A DNA stretch of 64,000 nucleotides from JAUZRW01 sp034437755. GTDB lineage: Bacteria; Chloroflexota; Anaerolineae; Aggregatilineales; Phototrophicaceae. Position numbers and translations under genes: made by a program. The notes under the pieces are model-generated. The model had not been told where the DNA came from. It saw only the letters and a program-made list of their open reading frames with translations, and made no database searches. Positions 53,602 to 63,210 of this stretch are shown here, piece after piece (position 1 is the stretch's first letter; every line of letters starts with the position of its first letter). The stretch is from positions 1-64,000 of the forward strand of contig DAOTTV010000005.1 of NCBI GenBank assembly GCA_034437755.1, read 5' to 3'.

Positions 53602-55464
53602 TCAGCCGGATTGCCGCAGACGGTTATCGCCCGGCGCAACCTGATAGATCGCCTGCCACGGCACATAATGCGTGAATGTATGATCTTCTATCACGAGATT
53701 GCCCTGCATATCATAGACATTGCGATAGACTGTCACATCGGCACCATCTGCCGAGTAATCGACCTGTAGCGTCTCGCCAGCGTTTAAGTCGCGGTTGATT
53801 TCGTAGCGCGGCGACGGCGCGGGTTCGATATTCTTCACGATTGCCGGTTCAATCTCGGCGCGCCAGTGTTGCGTGCTATAAAAGCGGAATTCTAGCGCGT
53901 TATCAGCGGGGTAGACGTTGGTTTCGATCAAGAGATGGTAGGGCGTGTTATTCTGGAAGCGGAAATCGCGCTCCGGTTGCCAGATAGCCGCATCTAAGCC
54001 CGGTGGACTGCCCGCCAGTTCATAATAGCCAACGCGATACCCGTGCGAGTTGCGCTCGGTGATGGCGAAGCCGCCATTGAACGCCGCCCGAAAGACGGTC
54101 GTGCTAACCTGACATACACCACCGCCGAGTCCGGTGACGGTGCGCCCGCCGAAGATCACCTGTCCTTCAACGAAGCCGTTCTCAAGGCTAATATCGCCCA
54201 GATAGTAATTGAACGAGAATTCCTCACCGGGCCCGACGATCACGCCGTTGATTTTACCCGCCGAGACCGCGATATTCTGGCGACGATTGGACGAGCTAGC
54301 ATCGTAATACGTCGTTGCTGAGGTGACGAGTTCCGTGATGCCCAGTTCAGTCGCCGTGATTTGATTGTGGTAGCGTGGCAGGACGTAATCGAAAGCCATC
54401 GGCACGATGCGATTCTCGGTGAACACGCCCGCTTCAAGGCGTTCGAGCGTCTGCGCGATGTTGAGCGTGCGCCCGCTGACGGATGGCTGAATCGCGGTCA
54501 ATGTGCCGTTGATCGGGTCGTAGTCGAAGCGTCCATCGCGTGGCGGCGTGATGAGACCGGGCGCGAGCGTCTCCAGATAGGCTTCAAACGCGCTCATGTC
54601 AATATCGACCTCGTAGCTTTGTGTGCCATCGCTCGCCTGTACCCGCGTCACTTTCAGCAATTGTTCGATCTGGGGTACGCTCACCATCCACGGCCCCAGC
54701 TGATTGCCGTGCTGGTCGGTGGCGACGAGTTGCACCGGTGCTGAGAGCGCGGTCTGGATGCGTTGCGCGGCTTCGGTCATGTTGCTGGCTGTAGGCGCGA
54801 TGTCCTCGACCACCAGTTGAATCTCGCCCCCTGTGCCGAAGCGCGTCAGCGTCTCGTTCAAGCGGTCGAAGGTGGCGGCGACGTTCAAGCGGCGACCATT
54901 CGTCCCGTCACGGGTGACGGCGGTCGTGCCATCTAAGCTGAGCGCCCCCATGACGACCTCGCGGTTGATCTCGCTGGCGATCTCGTCCAGCTTGTCGAGC
55001 GCGACGTTTTGATCGTAGGTGATGATCGGGGCGATCTGTACGCCGTTCAGCCATGCGTCAGCCTGCGCCTGCACATCGCGGATCACGTTGCCCTGATGCC
55101 CGATAGCATACGCCATGCGCCCCATCTGCTCCGCATCGAAGCGCACGCCGAGTTCAGTCGCGCTCATCTGCCAGAAGGCTTCGCCATCACGAAAGGTGAA
55201 CACCGCGCGATTGCGATCGGTGAAGCCCTGTGCCAGTGCTTCGGCGGCTTCGGCTTCGGTCATGCCGGATAAATTGATCCCCAGCGCGCTCACCCCCGGC
55301 ACAATACGATCGCTATATAGCCATTGATAACTGACCAGCAACGCGCCGAGCGTCAGCACGACGAGCAACGCGCCGATGATGACCAGCACGGGCAGGCGAA
55401 TCAGCCACGGGTTCAAGCGAAAGCCGCGGGATGACTGGGGTTGTGGATAAGCTGTGGTGGACAT
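53602..55464 (-). CDS. VanW-family protein with peptidoglycan-binding-like repeats
   Basis: The 620-residue protein is anchored by one helix (about 23-45). Its outer part has two peptidoglycan-binding-like modules (about 55-175 and 185-290), then the VanW domain, with GPGEEFSFNYYLGDIS, GLGGGVCQVSTTVFRAA and RNSHGYRVGYY toward the end, and a C-terminal strand-rich piece. VanW proteins of this shape are common in Gram-positive and Chloroflexota walls, but their chemistry is not firmly known. The ATG at 55464 has AGAGG five bases upstream; a GTG at 55470 is an alternative. Confidence 0.9.
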   Translation of the reverse strand: MSTTAYPQPQSSRGFRLNPWLIRLPVLVIIGALLVVLTLGALLVSYQWLYSDRIVPGVSALGINLSGMTEAEAAEALAQGFTDRNRAVFTFRDGEAFWQMSATELGVRFDAEQMGRMAYAIGHQGNVIRDVQAQADAWLNGVQIAPIITYDQNVALDKLDEIASEINREVVMGALSLDGTTAVTRDGTNGRRLNVAATFDRLNETLTRFGTGGEIQLVVEDIAPTASNMTEAAQRIQTALSAPVQLVATDQHGNQLGPWMVSVPQIEQLLKVTRVQASDGTQSYEVDIDMSAFEAYLETLAPGLITPPRDGRFDYDPINGTLTAIQPSVSGRTLNIAQTLERLEAGVFTENRIVPMAFDYVLPRYHNQITATELGITELVTSATTYYDASSSNRRQNIAVSAGKINGVIVGPGEEFSFNYYLGDISLENGFVEGQVIFGGRTVTGLGGGVCQVSTTVFRAAFNGGFAITERNSHGYRVGYYELAGSPPGLDAAIWQPERDFRFQNNTPYHLLIETNVYPADNALEFRFYSTQHWRAEIEPAIVKNIEPAPSPRYEINRDLNAGETLQVDYSADGADVTVYRNVYDMQGNLVIEDHTFTHYVPWQAIYQVAPGDNRLRQSG

Positions 55465-55605
55465 CCTCACCTCTGGTTTCTATGCTCAATCACGGTCGAT
55501 GTATCATGTCAGTTGACGGCATTATATCAAAAAAGCCGCATCCGACTATGATGGCATAGGATAGATGAAGATGATTACAACTTGCTTAAAAAGCGGGTGT
55601 CATCC

Positions 55606-56079
55606 TCAGCCGATGACGCGCACGATGAACGTGATGTCGCCATCCGGCGCGGCGATTTTGACCTTATCGCCGACTTGCTTGCCCATTAGTGCTGATCCGA
55701 GTGGGCTTTCCATACTCAGCTTACCCTGTGCCGGGTTGGCATCGGCCGGGCTGACGATGCGATAGACTTCTTCATCGTCTGTCCCTTTCTCGACAATCGT
55801 CACCTGCGAGCCGATCAGCACTTCGTCGGCGTTGCTAGGGTCTTCGATGATTTGCGCGTTGCGTAAAATCGTCTCGATCCGCACGATTTCGCCTTCGAGC
55901 ATCGCTTGTTCGTTCTTGGCATCTTCGTATTCGGTATTCTCGGTGAGATCGCCGCCATCTTCTAAGGCGGTACGCACGCGCTCGGCAATTTCAGGGCGGC
56001 GGACTCGCGTCAGATAATTAAAGCGCTTCTTTAGCGTCTCGTAGCCTTCACGGGTCATATACTGTGTTTTGTCGACCAT
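55606..56079 (-). CDS. greA: transcription elongation factor GreA
   Basis: GreA rescues stalled RNA polymerase by stimulating transcript cleavage. The N-terminal coiled coil carries MTREGYETLKKRFNYL and the tip residues in DLTENTEYEDAKNEQAMLEG (near 46-65), with the acidic Asp/Glu pair needed for cleavage. The C-terminal FKBP-like domain has GSQVTIV, ANPAQGKLSMESPLGSALMGK and GDKVKIAAP. AAAGGA five bases before the ATG at 56079 supports a 157-residue product, near the E. coli length. The ATG at 56097 is open too. Confidence 0.95.
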   Translation of the reverse strand: MVDKTQYMTREGYETLKKRFNYLTRVRRPEIAERVRTALEDGGDLTENTEYEDAKNEQAMLEGEIVRIETILRNAQIIEDPSNADEVLIGSQVTIVEKGTDDEEVYRIVSPADANPAQGKLSMESPLGSALMGKQVGDKVKIAAPDGDITFIVRVIG

Positions 56080-56130
56080 TTGCGTCCTTTCTGTCAAACA
56101 CGGTGCTTAGAGCCGGTCTGGTAATCGTCG

Positions 56131-56575
56131 GTACGATTACAAAATAACGTGGGGGCCTCTCGTGACCGCCCTCATCCCTCCAGCCAGACGGTTCAGGAAT
56201 CCCCACTCTCAGAGGGCTAAAGCATCGTCCACGCTATCATGTGGGTATACTAAAGGAATTATCCCCCGAACGAAAATAGCAAAACACAGGTCGAGAACCT
56301 GTGCTACCTGCTATATACGCCATTTTTAGGCGATAAACTTTATCATGCTTATAGAATGGTGTAAAGTAAAAAACCTATCGCTTTAGGAGGTCGTTTACAA
56401 AATAACGTGGTCGCGCTGCAAGCTCAAGCATCGCGGCTAAGTGGGGGCGGCAGGGAAGCCATCTAAAGTCGCTCTGACCCCGCTGAGGTCCTTAGTCCCT
56501 TCAGTGGACTTACCTTGCTCGTCGCCAAAGACTTTAGTCTCTGGTGATAGACCAAAGACGGGTTCGCTGTAGCAA
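56131..56575. repeat. cluster of several dispersed palindromic repeats
   Basis: This 610-base gap between greA and pepF (56080-56689) holds several repeats. GTACGATTACAAAATAAC (56131-56148) and GTCCACGCTATCATGTGG (56227-56244, then GTATACT) match 24855-25077. CACAGGT and ACCTGTG (56285-56303) form a hairpin like common REP units. TTACAAAATAACGTGG at 56395-56410 repeats 56137-56152 exactly. 56415-56437 matches 31-53 in reverse. 56460-56575 has GC hairpins and near-palindromes (AGACTTTAGTCT). No gene is supported here. Confidence 0.65.
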
Positions 56576-56689
56576 ACCCTTACAAGCGTTCTCATGACAA
56601 CTTGTTCGTAGTCCCACAACATCGCAAGCGATTGAATCCCGCTGATATATCTGATACGCTTGACACATTGTATATTTTTTAAAAGGTAA

Positions 56690-58525
56690 ATGAGCATGGT
56701 CGATGCTACCACAAAGAAAACAACAGGCGCAGAAGATGTCGTCTGGGATTTGTCGGTCTATTATGATAGCCCCGACGACCCGCGCATTGCGGAAGATTTA
56801 GCACAGGCAGAACAAATCGCCAGCGATTTCGCCCGGGCTTATCGCGGGCGCGTCGCCCGTCTGACGGCTGAAGAACTCGCGAGTGCCTACGGCGAGCTAG
56901 AGCAATTGAGCGAGTTATTCGGCAAGGTCGAGCATTATGCCAGCCTCAATTTCAGCGTCTATGCCAACGATCCACAATGGGGCGCATTCATCCAGAAGAT
57001 CACCGAGCGCAGTGCCGCCATCAATCAACAACTGGTCTTCTTCGATGTCGAGTGGAACGCCGTGCCCGACGAGCGCGCGCAGACCTTGCTCGCTGACCCC
57101 GCGTTGAGCGAGTACGCCTATCATCTGGAAGCCGAACGGCGCTATAAGCCCTATCAGCTGAGCGAAACTGAGGAGCAATTGCTGATCGAAAAGCGCGTGA
57201 CCGGCAACAACGCCTGGACGCGCCTCTTCTCGCAGATTACATCGGGCATGATGCTCGATTACAAAGGCGAGTCGCGCACAATGTCCGAAGTCCTCTCGGA
57301 GCTGGCATCGAGCCCCGTGCGCGACAATCGTAAAGCCGCCGCCGACGCGGTGACTGCCGGCTTGCAGGCACGCAAGATGGAACTGACCTACATCTTCAAC
57401 GTGCTGGCGGCGGATAAGGCCAGTGATGATCGTCGGCGCGGGTTTCCGACGTGGATCACGTCGCGCAATCTGAGCAATAAAGCCAGCGCCGAGACTGTCG
57501 ACGCGCTGATTGAAGCCGTCACCAGCAGTTATAGCCTCGTCGCACGCCACTATAACATCAAGCGGGCTTTGCTGGGCTACGAGACGCTTTATGACTATGA
57601 TCGGTATGCGCCGCTGGCCCTTAAAGAGAACGATAATTTCTATACGTGGGATCAGGCGCATCGCATCGTCACGGAAGCCTACCGCGCCTTCGACCCGCGC
57701 ATGAGCGACCTTGCCGACAAGTTCTTCCACGAGAACTGGATTCATGCGCCAGTGATGGCCGGCAAGCGCGGTGGCGCCTTCGCCGCCTATGGCACGAAGC
57801 GCACGCATCCCTGGGTATTCCTGAATTACACCGGCACGAGTCAATCAGTGATGACGCTGGCACACGAACTCGGTCACGGGATTCATATGTATCTGGCGGG
57901 CGAACAGCAGAATGCCTTCAGCATGGCAACCCCGCTGACCACAGCGGAGATGGCATCGGTCTTCGGTGAGATGCTGGTCTTTCAGGATTTGGTCGCCAAA
58001 GAAGATGACGACGTGATTAAGCTGGGGATGCTCTCGCAGAAGATCGAAGACTCGATGGCGACCTGCTTCCGGCAGGTGGCGATGAACCGCTTCGAGGACG
58101 GGTATCACAGCGCGCGTCGCACACAGGGCGAGTTGAGTACCGAGCAACTGAACGCCATCTGGATGGAGACGCAGAACGCGATGTTCGAGGGCAGTGTCAC
58201 CCTGCGCGATGATTATGCCCAGTGGTGGAGCTACGTGCCGCACTTCCTCAGCACGCCGGGCTATGTCTATGCGTATGCCTTCGGTGAATTGTTGGTGCTG
58301 GCGCTCTACAATTTGTACCAGACCACCGGCGATGCCTTCGTGCCACAGTATCTCGACTTGCTCGCCAGTGGCGATAGCGACTACCCTGAAAATCTGCTGG
58401 CGAAGATCGGCGTTGATCTCAACGATCCGCAATTCTGGAACGAGGGCATCGACGCTCTGCGGAAGCTGGTCGACGAAGAAGAAGCACTCGCCCGTTCGCT
58501 GTATCCGGCTAAATTCTCGTCCTGA
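56690..58525 (+). CDS. pepF: M3-family oligoendopeptidase F
   Basis: PepF cuts short peptides in the cytosol. The zinc-binding motif HELGH is at residues 392-396, followed by the third ligand Glu in a TAEMASVFGEML segment (near 420). YTGTSQSVMTLAHELGHG and the late PGYVYAYAFGELLVLALY are typical. At 611 residues it is the usual length. AAAAGG lies three bases before the ATG; a second Met two codons on has a better nine-base spacing. The gene ends 29 bases before a strong hairpin. Confidence 0.93.
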   Translation: MSMVDATTKKTTGAEDVVWDLSVYYDSPDDPRIAEDLAQAEQIASDFARAYRGRVARLTAEELASAYGELEQLSELFGKVEHYASLNFSVYANDPQWGAFIQKITERSAAINQQLVFFDVEWNAVPDERAQTLLADPALSEYAYHLEAERRYKPYQLSETEEQLLIEKRVTGNNAWTRLFSQITSGMMLDYKGESRTMSEVLSELASSPVRDNRKAAADAVTAGLQARKMELTYIFNVLAADKASDDRRRGFPTWITSRNLSNKASAETVDALIEAVTSSYSLVARHYNIKRALLGYETLYDYDRYAPLALKENDNFYTWDQAHRIVTEAYRAFDPRMSDLADKFFHENWIHAPVMAGKRGGAFAAYGTKRTHPWVFLNYTGTSQSVMTLAHELGHGIHMYLAGEQQNAFSMATPLTTAEMASVFGEMLVFQDLVAKEDDDVIKLGMLSQKIEDSMATCFRQVAMNRFEDGYHSARRTQGELSTEQLNAIWMETQNAMFEGSVTLRDDYAQWWSYVPHFLSTPGYVYAYAFGELLVLALYNLYQTTGDAFVPQYLDLLASGDSDYPENLLAKIGVDLNDPQFWNEGIDALRKLVDEEEALARSLYPAKFSS

Positions 58526-58553
58526 GACGCGCGTGATCGCGCATGAGTCGTGC

Positions 58554-58579
58554 CGAGGGGCGTTTGTGCGCGCCCCTCG
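58554..58579. terminator. strong hairpin between convergent genes
   Basis: CGAGGGGCG (58554-58562) pairs with CGCCCCTCG (58571-58579) over an eight-base loop. It lies between the pepF stop and the end of the convergent hypothetical gene. Confidence 0.68.
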
Positions 58580-58591
58580 CTAGCGATTGTT

Positions 58592-59008
58592 TTAACTGTT
58601 GTTGCCCGGCTTTTGCAGGCGACGTAAACCCTGATATTGGGGATCCCCCTGAATATCTTTCCAGCGTTGTTTGCTCTCATCGACGTGCCACTCGACGACG
58701 TACAAACCATCGGTATCTTGATAGGCGAAATCAGGGCGCAGGTTCATCAGAATCTGGCGCATCACGCCGACGAGGTCTTTACGCTCTTCGCCCATGCGTA
58801 GGATGAAATACTTGCCCGGCTCCCACTCGAAGTGTACCGGCATCCCGTTCCATGTGCCTTCCATCTTGATCGGGTCTTCCGCTTGCATGCAACTCATATA
58901 CAAGCCCTGCACGCGGTTCTTCCATAGGGTGTGGTTCACACGCTCTTCGATGTAATAAGGACGCGGTTCCGGCTTGCTGTAAAACCATGTCCGTGAACTG
59001 GTTGACAT
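58592..59008 (-). CDS. small conserved-looking protein of unknown function
   Basis: The 138-residue protein has a polar N-terminal part (STSSRTWFYSKPEPRPYY) and a compact alpha/beta-like middle (GTWNGMPVHFEWEPGKYFILRMG near 49-72; GVMRQILMNLRPDF near 79). No signal peptide or known motif is seen. The three-letter pattern of codons and the good hairpin after the convergent gene support a real gene. It stands alone in the minus direction. Confidence 0.65.
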   Translation of the reverse strand: MSTSSRTWFYSKPEPRPYYIEERVNHTLWKNRVQGLYMSCMQAEDPIKMEGTWNGMPVHFEWEPGKYFILRMGEERKDLVGVMRQILMNLRPDFAYQDTDGLYVVEWHVDESKQRWKDIQGDPQYQGLRRLQKPGNNS

Positions 59009-59127
59009 AAGCTATAGCCTCCATCTATCGCAACTTGTTTGCGTATTCTTTCACGAATATCTCATCTATTGAAGTGTACCGCACACACCAACCCGCGACT
59101 AGTTCGGGCTTTGGGCGATTCAGGCGC

Positions 59128-60585
59128 TCAGTACGCGCCACTGCGAAGCAATACTTTGGGGATGGTCATCAGCAGGATTTGCACGTCGAACTGGATCGAC
59201 CAGTTTTCGATGTAGTAAATATCCATCAGGCACATCTCATCGAAAGGCACTTCGCTTCGTCCGCTGACTTGCCACAAGCCGGTGATGCCGGGGATCGTCT
59301 GCAAGCGCTGACGATGCCAGTTCTCATAGAGTTCGACTTCATCGGGCAGGGGCGGGCGCGGCCCGACGAGACTCATCTCGCCCTTAAGGACGTTAATCAG
59401 GTTCGGCAATTCGTCCAGGCTCGTGCGCCGGATGAAGCGCCCCACGCGCGTGATGCGCGGATCATCGACAATCTTGGGGCGGCGCACATCGCCGCCGACC
59501 TGCATCATCAACTGCGAGCGATATTTATCGGCTTCCGGGATCATACTGCGGAACTTGTACATGTAGAATTTGCGCCCGTTCTCACCGATGCGGTGCGTCT
59601 TGTACAGGATGTCGCCGCCATCATCCAGCTTGATCGCCAGCGCGACAATGCCGAAGATCGGCACCCACAGCGGCATCGCGACCAGCGTCAGCGCCATATC
59701 TAGCACGCGCTTGAAGACGCGGTTCGCCCCGCGCAGGGGTTGCGGCGTATCAACCCCCAGCAGAGGAATACCGTCCAGATTCTCGACTTGTACCTGACGC
59801 AAATTCAGCTGGAAAATATCCGGCACGACGCGCACTTCGGCATCGTGCTGGCGCGCGATCTGTGCCAGTTCGAGAATTTGATCGTAATGTTGCCACTTGA
59901 GCGTAATCATCACAGTATCGACATCGTACTGCTGGATGACCGGCCCCAGATTCGCCACCGCGCCCAGCCCGACCACGCGCCCCAGATCGACCGTGCCGCG
60001 TTGCGGATCATCATCGAGATAGCCGACCACACGATAGCCAAAATCACGACGGGCGACCAGCGTCCGCAAGACCGACGTGCCCACGTCGCCCATGCCCACG
60101 ATCACCACGCGCTGAACGCCAATCCCCCGCGCCCGAAAGTGCGCCCACACCATACGCCGTACCAGCCGCGTCAGCGATAAGCCGCCAATCAACAGCATGA
60201 CGACGTACATCAACATCAGGCGACTGGTGACCAGCGGTTGCAGGGCGAAATACAGCGCCAGAATCACGAGGGTGGTGTTAGCGATGCCACTGGCGATGAG
60301 CGTCACTTCTTCAATCCAGACGCGCTGGCGCACGTTGCGATACAAGCCGTTGTTCTGATAAATGGCGACCAGCAAGCCAGCGTAAATCAGCGCGTAAGGA
60401 ATGTAAGGGATGAAAGACGCGGCGTTATCCGGGTCATAGACCGGACGAAATACCTGCCATTCGTAGCGGATGATATAGCCAAGGACGAACGCCAACAGGA
60501 CGAAAAGCGCGTCCAGCACTGGCATCATCCAGCGTGGTTCGATCGTCGGGCGTTCATTCAGTTGGGCGATTCCATTGCTATTCAT
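59128..60585 (-). CDS. undecaprenyl-phosphate sugar phosphotransferase, WcaJ/CpsE-like
   Basis: This enzyme starts an envelope polysaccharide by moving a sugar phosphate onto undecaprenyl phosphate. Four to five membrane helices (about 25-150) precede a CoA-binding-like Rossmann region (IVGMGDVGTSVLRTLV near 175) and the C-terminal transferase domain with a membrane-dipping helix (about 298-320), KTHRIGENGRKFYMYKFRSM (near 346), TRVGRFIRRTSLDELPNL, and GITGLWQVSGRSE. At 485 residues it is a normal length. It is likely cotranscribed with the glycosyltransferase gene just upstream. Confidence 0.92.
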   Translation of the reverse strand: MNSNGIAQLNERPTIEPRWMMPVLDALFVLLAFVLGYIIRYEWQVFRPVYDPDNAASFIPYIPYALIYAGLLVAIYQNNGLYRNVRQRVWIEEVTLIASGIANTTLVILALYFALQPLVTSRLMLMYVVMLLIGGLSLTRLVRRMVWAHFRARGIGVQRVVIVGMGDVGTSVLRTLVARRDFGYRVVGYLDDDPQRGTVDLGRVVGLGAVANLGPVIQQYDVDTVMITLKWQHYDQILELAQIARQHDAEVRVVPDIFQLNLRQVQVENLDGIPLLGVDTPQPLRGANRVFKRVLDMALTLVAMPLWVPIFGIVALAIKLDDGGDILYKTHRIGENGRKFYMYKFRSMIPEADKYRSQLMMQVGGDVRRPKIVDDPRITRVGRFIRRTSLDELPNLINVLKGEMSLVGPRPPLPDEVELYENWHRQRLQTIPGITGLWQVSGRSEVPFDEMCLMDIYYIENWSIQFDVQILLMTIPKVLLRSGAY

Positions 60586-60620
60586 AACACTCGTCTATTG
60601 TTGCTCGGCGATCAGATTAA

Positions 60621-61748
60621 TCATGCGCCTGCGCGGGCGCGTTGATAACTGGCGACGGTCAAGCGGGCGGTCGTCTCCCAGTTAAAGTCTTGCGCTTGGC
60701 GCAAGCCCGCATCCCGCGCCTGTGCCCGCCATGCCGCGTCATCATACACACGGCGCAGGGCATCTGTCCATGCTGGCACGTCCTGCGGTGGTAAGCACAG
60801 CCCAGCCCCCGCGGCTACTTCTGGCAGGGATGAGACCTGCGACGTAATGACGGGCGTTCCGCACGCCATCGCCTCAAGCACGGGCAAGCCAAAGCCCTCG
60901 AACACCGACGGATAGATGAACACATCTGCACTATTATACCAGAGCGGGATTTCATCAGCATCCACATAGCCCAGTAGCGTGATGTCATCCTGCAAGTGAT
61001 AGCGGTCGATTGCGTCTATAATCGCGTCCGTCTGCCAGCCCATGCCGCCGCCCCACAGCATCGGCAAGCGTTCTGTGCGCGGTAAGCGTGCATAGGCTTC
61101 GACCAGCGTCACCAGATTCTTGCGCGGTTCGATCGTCCCTAGATAAAACCAGAAGCGATCAGGCAGGTTCTTCTCGCGTTTGAAGCGCGCAATCGCTGGC
61201 GCGGGCAAAGGCTGGAAGCGCGCCTGATCGTAGCCCAGTGGCGTTACGTCAATTTTGGCGGGGTCGATGCCCAGCAGATCGACCAGATCGCGCTTGGTGC
61301 TGTGGCTGATCGCCAGAATGCGGCGGGCACGGCGGCAGGTATGCGCGGTGAACGCCCGCAGGTAAAGCCGCCGCGCCCGACTGAGGCGCTGGGGATAACG
61401 CATGAAGGTCAGATCATAGACGGTGACGACCGTCGCTTGGCGGTTGAGCAGGGGCGCGACGAAGGCCCCCGCATGATAGAGATCATACGCGCCCAATTGT
61501 GCCGGTTGTAGCGCTTGCTCCCACGCGATACGCGCTAGCGGACGCTCGGTGTTGATGCGCGCGCGCGCCATTGTCACGCCTGTATACTGCGCTGGATTTG
61601 CCCGCCCGACCAGCGCCGTTATTTGCCAATCCGGCGGCAGAACTGGCGGCAGATGACGCAAGAGCTGATCGAGATACGTGTGAATGCCAGCGGCGCGATA
61701 GCCCGCCTGATGTGATAATAAATGTGCGTTGAGTCCGATGTGTACCAT
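60621..61748 (-). CDS. GT4-type glycosyltransferase
   Basis: This retaining glycosyltransferase has two Rossmann domains. The N-terminal domain carries HLLSHQAGYRAAGIHTYL and LYHAGAFVAPLL; the C-terminal donor-binding domain has FWFYLGTIEPRKNL (near 193) and VFIYPSVFEGFGLPVLEAMACGTPVITS (near 275 onward), where the Glu pair binds the sugar nucleotide. The ATG at 61748 gives 375 residues and begins at the family's first strand; the frame is open to 61862 and no ribosome binding site decides. It likely adds sugars to the polymer begun by the WcaJ-like enzyme. Confidence 0.9.
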   Translation of the reverse strand: MVHIGLNAHLLSHQAGYRAAGIHTYLDQLLRHLPPVLPPDWQITALVGRANPAQYTGVTMARARINTERPLARIAWEQALQPAQLGAYDLYHAGAFVAPLLNRQATVVTVYDLTFMRYPQRLSRARRLYLRAFTAHTCRRARRILAISHSTKRDLVDLLGIDPAKIDVTPLGYDQARFQPLPAPAIARFKREKNLPDRFWFYLGTIEPRKNLVTLVEAYARLPRTERLPMLWGGGMGWQTDAIIDAIDRYHLQDDITLLGYVDADEIPLWYNSADVFIYPSVFEGFGLPVLEAMACGTPVITSQVSSLPEVAAGAGLCLPPQDVPAWTDALRRVYDDAAWRAQARDAGLRQAQDFNWETTARLTVASYQRARAGA

Positions 61749-61904
61749 GCACGCGATCATACCGTATTTCGGCAAGGGCGACAACAGCGGCATCGCTAAC
61801 GTGGGTCGTCGTGCAAGCGTGCGGCAATCGTCAGCGACGACGCGCCCAACATCTGCTATCATAAAGAGTGTTACTCATCGCTTGTTTAGGTAGGACAAAC
61901 CAAT

Positions 61905-62846
61905 ATGCGTAAGATGCGTCACGTCATTGTATGCAGTGTCTATAGTCTGTTGATTCTGCTCGTGTCTGCCCCGATCACACCGGCGCAGACCGTCACCGTG
62001 CCCGATGAAACGGTGCGCTGGGACGGGCAATCGCCCTTTAATGTGCTAGTGCTGGGCATGGATCGCCGCCCAGGGGCGCGTGATACCCTGAACGTCCGCA
62101 CCGATGTGGTGATGATCGCACGCTTTGATCCTGTCAATCAGCGCGTCGGTATCCTCGATATTCCGCGTGATATTCACATGGCATTGCTGGATCGCGCCGA
62201 GCAACTGGTGCGGGTGAATACGCTCTTGGTCGAAGGCGAGGCGATCACGACGGGCTACGGCCCTTACTTCGCCATGGAGACGCTACAACTGAATTTAGGC
62301 ATGTATATTGATGGCTACATCGTCTTTGATTTTGAAGCCTTCACGACCTTTATCGACGCTATCGGCGGCGTGACAGTCAACAACCCCTTCCTCATCAACG
62401 ATCGCGCCTTTCCCGATATGAATTACGGCTTCGATCCTTTCTATTTGACCAGTGGCACGCATCATCTCAACGGCTCTGACGCGCTCCGCTTCGCCCGCAC
62501 GCGCCACGGCGATAACGATTATGCGCGTGGACAACGCCAGCTAGAAGTCGTGGCGGGCGTGTATCGGCAATTGCAAGACCCGATCGTGCTGGCAACGCTG
62601 GTGCGAGATTTGCCGCCGCTCATCGACACGCTGGATCGCAATTTCTACAGCAACATCGCGCCCGATCAGTTGTTGTTGCTGGGCTTGTCCATTATGGAAT
62701 TGCCGCCTAACAGCCTCTACATGGGGTCGATGAACACCGATTACAGCTTCACGTATATCTATCGTGGGGCGCAGGTGCAAGTGCCGGATCGTAACACGAT
62801 GTCAGAGTTGCTAGTAGCGACCTTCGGCGAGGACTACTGGCGCTGA
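61905..62846 (+). CDS. LytR-CpsA-Psr (LCP) family protein
   Basis: LCP proteins attach wall polysaccharides to peptidoglycan or other acceptors on the outside. A signal or anchor helix (about 8-25) precedes the LCP domain: VLVLGMDRR (near 47), RTDVVMIARFD, GILDIPRD, INDIGGVTV-like AIGGVTVNNPF (near 150) and LNGSDALRFARTRHGDNDYARGQRQ (near 188), with the Arg residues that bind pyrophosphate lipid. It is divergent from, and functionally matches, the neighbouring polysaccharide genes. TATCAT at about 61855 may be the -10. Confidence 0.91.
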   Translation: MRKMRHVIVCSVYSLLILLVSAPITPAQTVTVPDETVRWDGQSPFNVLVLGMDRRPGARDTLNVRTDVVMIARFDPVNQRVGILDIPRDIHMALLDRAEQLVRVNTLLVEGEAITTGYGPYFAMETLQLNLGMYIDGYIVFDFEAFTTFIDAIGGVTVNNPFLINDRAFPDMNYGFDPFYLTSGTHHLNGSDALRFARTRHGDNDYARGQRQLEVVAGVYRQLQDPIVLATLVRDLPPLIDTLDRNFYSNIAPDQLLLLGLSIMELPPNSLYMGSMNTDYSFTYIYRGAQVQVPDRNTMSELLVATFGEDYWR

Positions 62847-62870
62847 TTTCAGCCCGCATCCCCGCCATAC

Positions 62871-63131
62871 CTGAGTAGTTGTAACTACTCAGGTAGAGTC
62901 TTCTTGTGGGGTTTCACCCCACGCCCCAGTAGGGGATGTCTCCCCTGCACCCCAGTTTTACCGACCGCAAAGCAGTCGGCGGGTACAGGTTCAAAGAACG
63001 ATCGTCCGTAACTACTCAGGTCAATTGATTGACGCCAGCTTCTACCCGCAAGACAAGCACGGTTGAAGTCCCTCTCCTAGCCACATAGTGGCGGTCGGGA
63101 GAGGGATTTAGGGTGAGGGCTGAGTAGTTAC
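62871..63131. repeat. composite of type 1 and type 2 elements joined end to end
   Basis: A remnant end CTGAGTAGTT (62871-62880) is followed by GTAACTACTCAG (62881-62892) opening a reverse type 1 copy that breaks off in its AAAGAACGATCGTCC block (to about 63007). A complete reverse type 2 copy follows at once (63008-63131, ends GTAACTACTCAG and CTGAGTAGTTAC). It fills most of the 364-base gap between the LCP gene and the GldG-like gene; the remainder (63132-63210) shows another GGTCAGGAGAG fragment. Confidence 0.85.
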
Positions 63132-63210
63132 CTCCGGTGAAGGGCATCGTAGCGGTCAGGAGAGTGATTGAGGGCTGGATGCGCTCACAACGCCACCGCT
63201 CGTCATGTGA

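Noticed and set aside
56437..56712. A 91-residue minus-strand frame upstream of pepF
   Set aside because: It runs through a cluster of dispersed palindromic repeats, shows no domain and has no ribosome binding site, so it is more likely chance.
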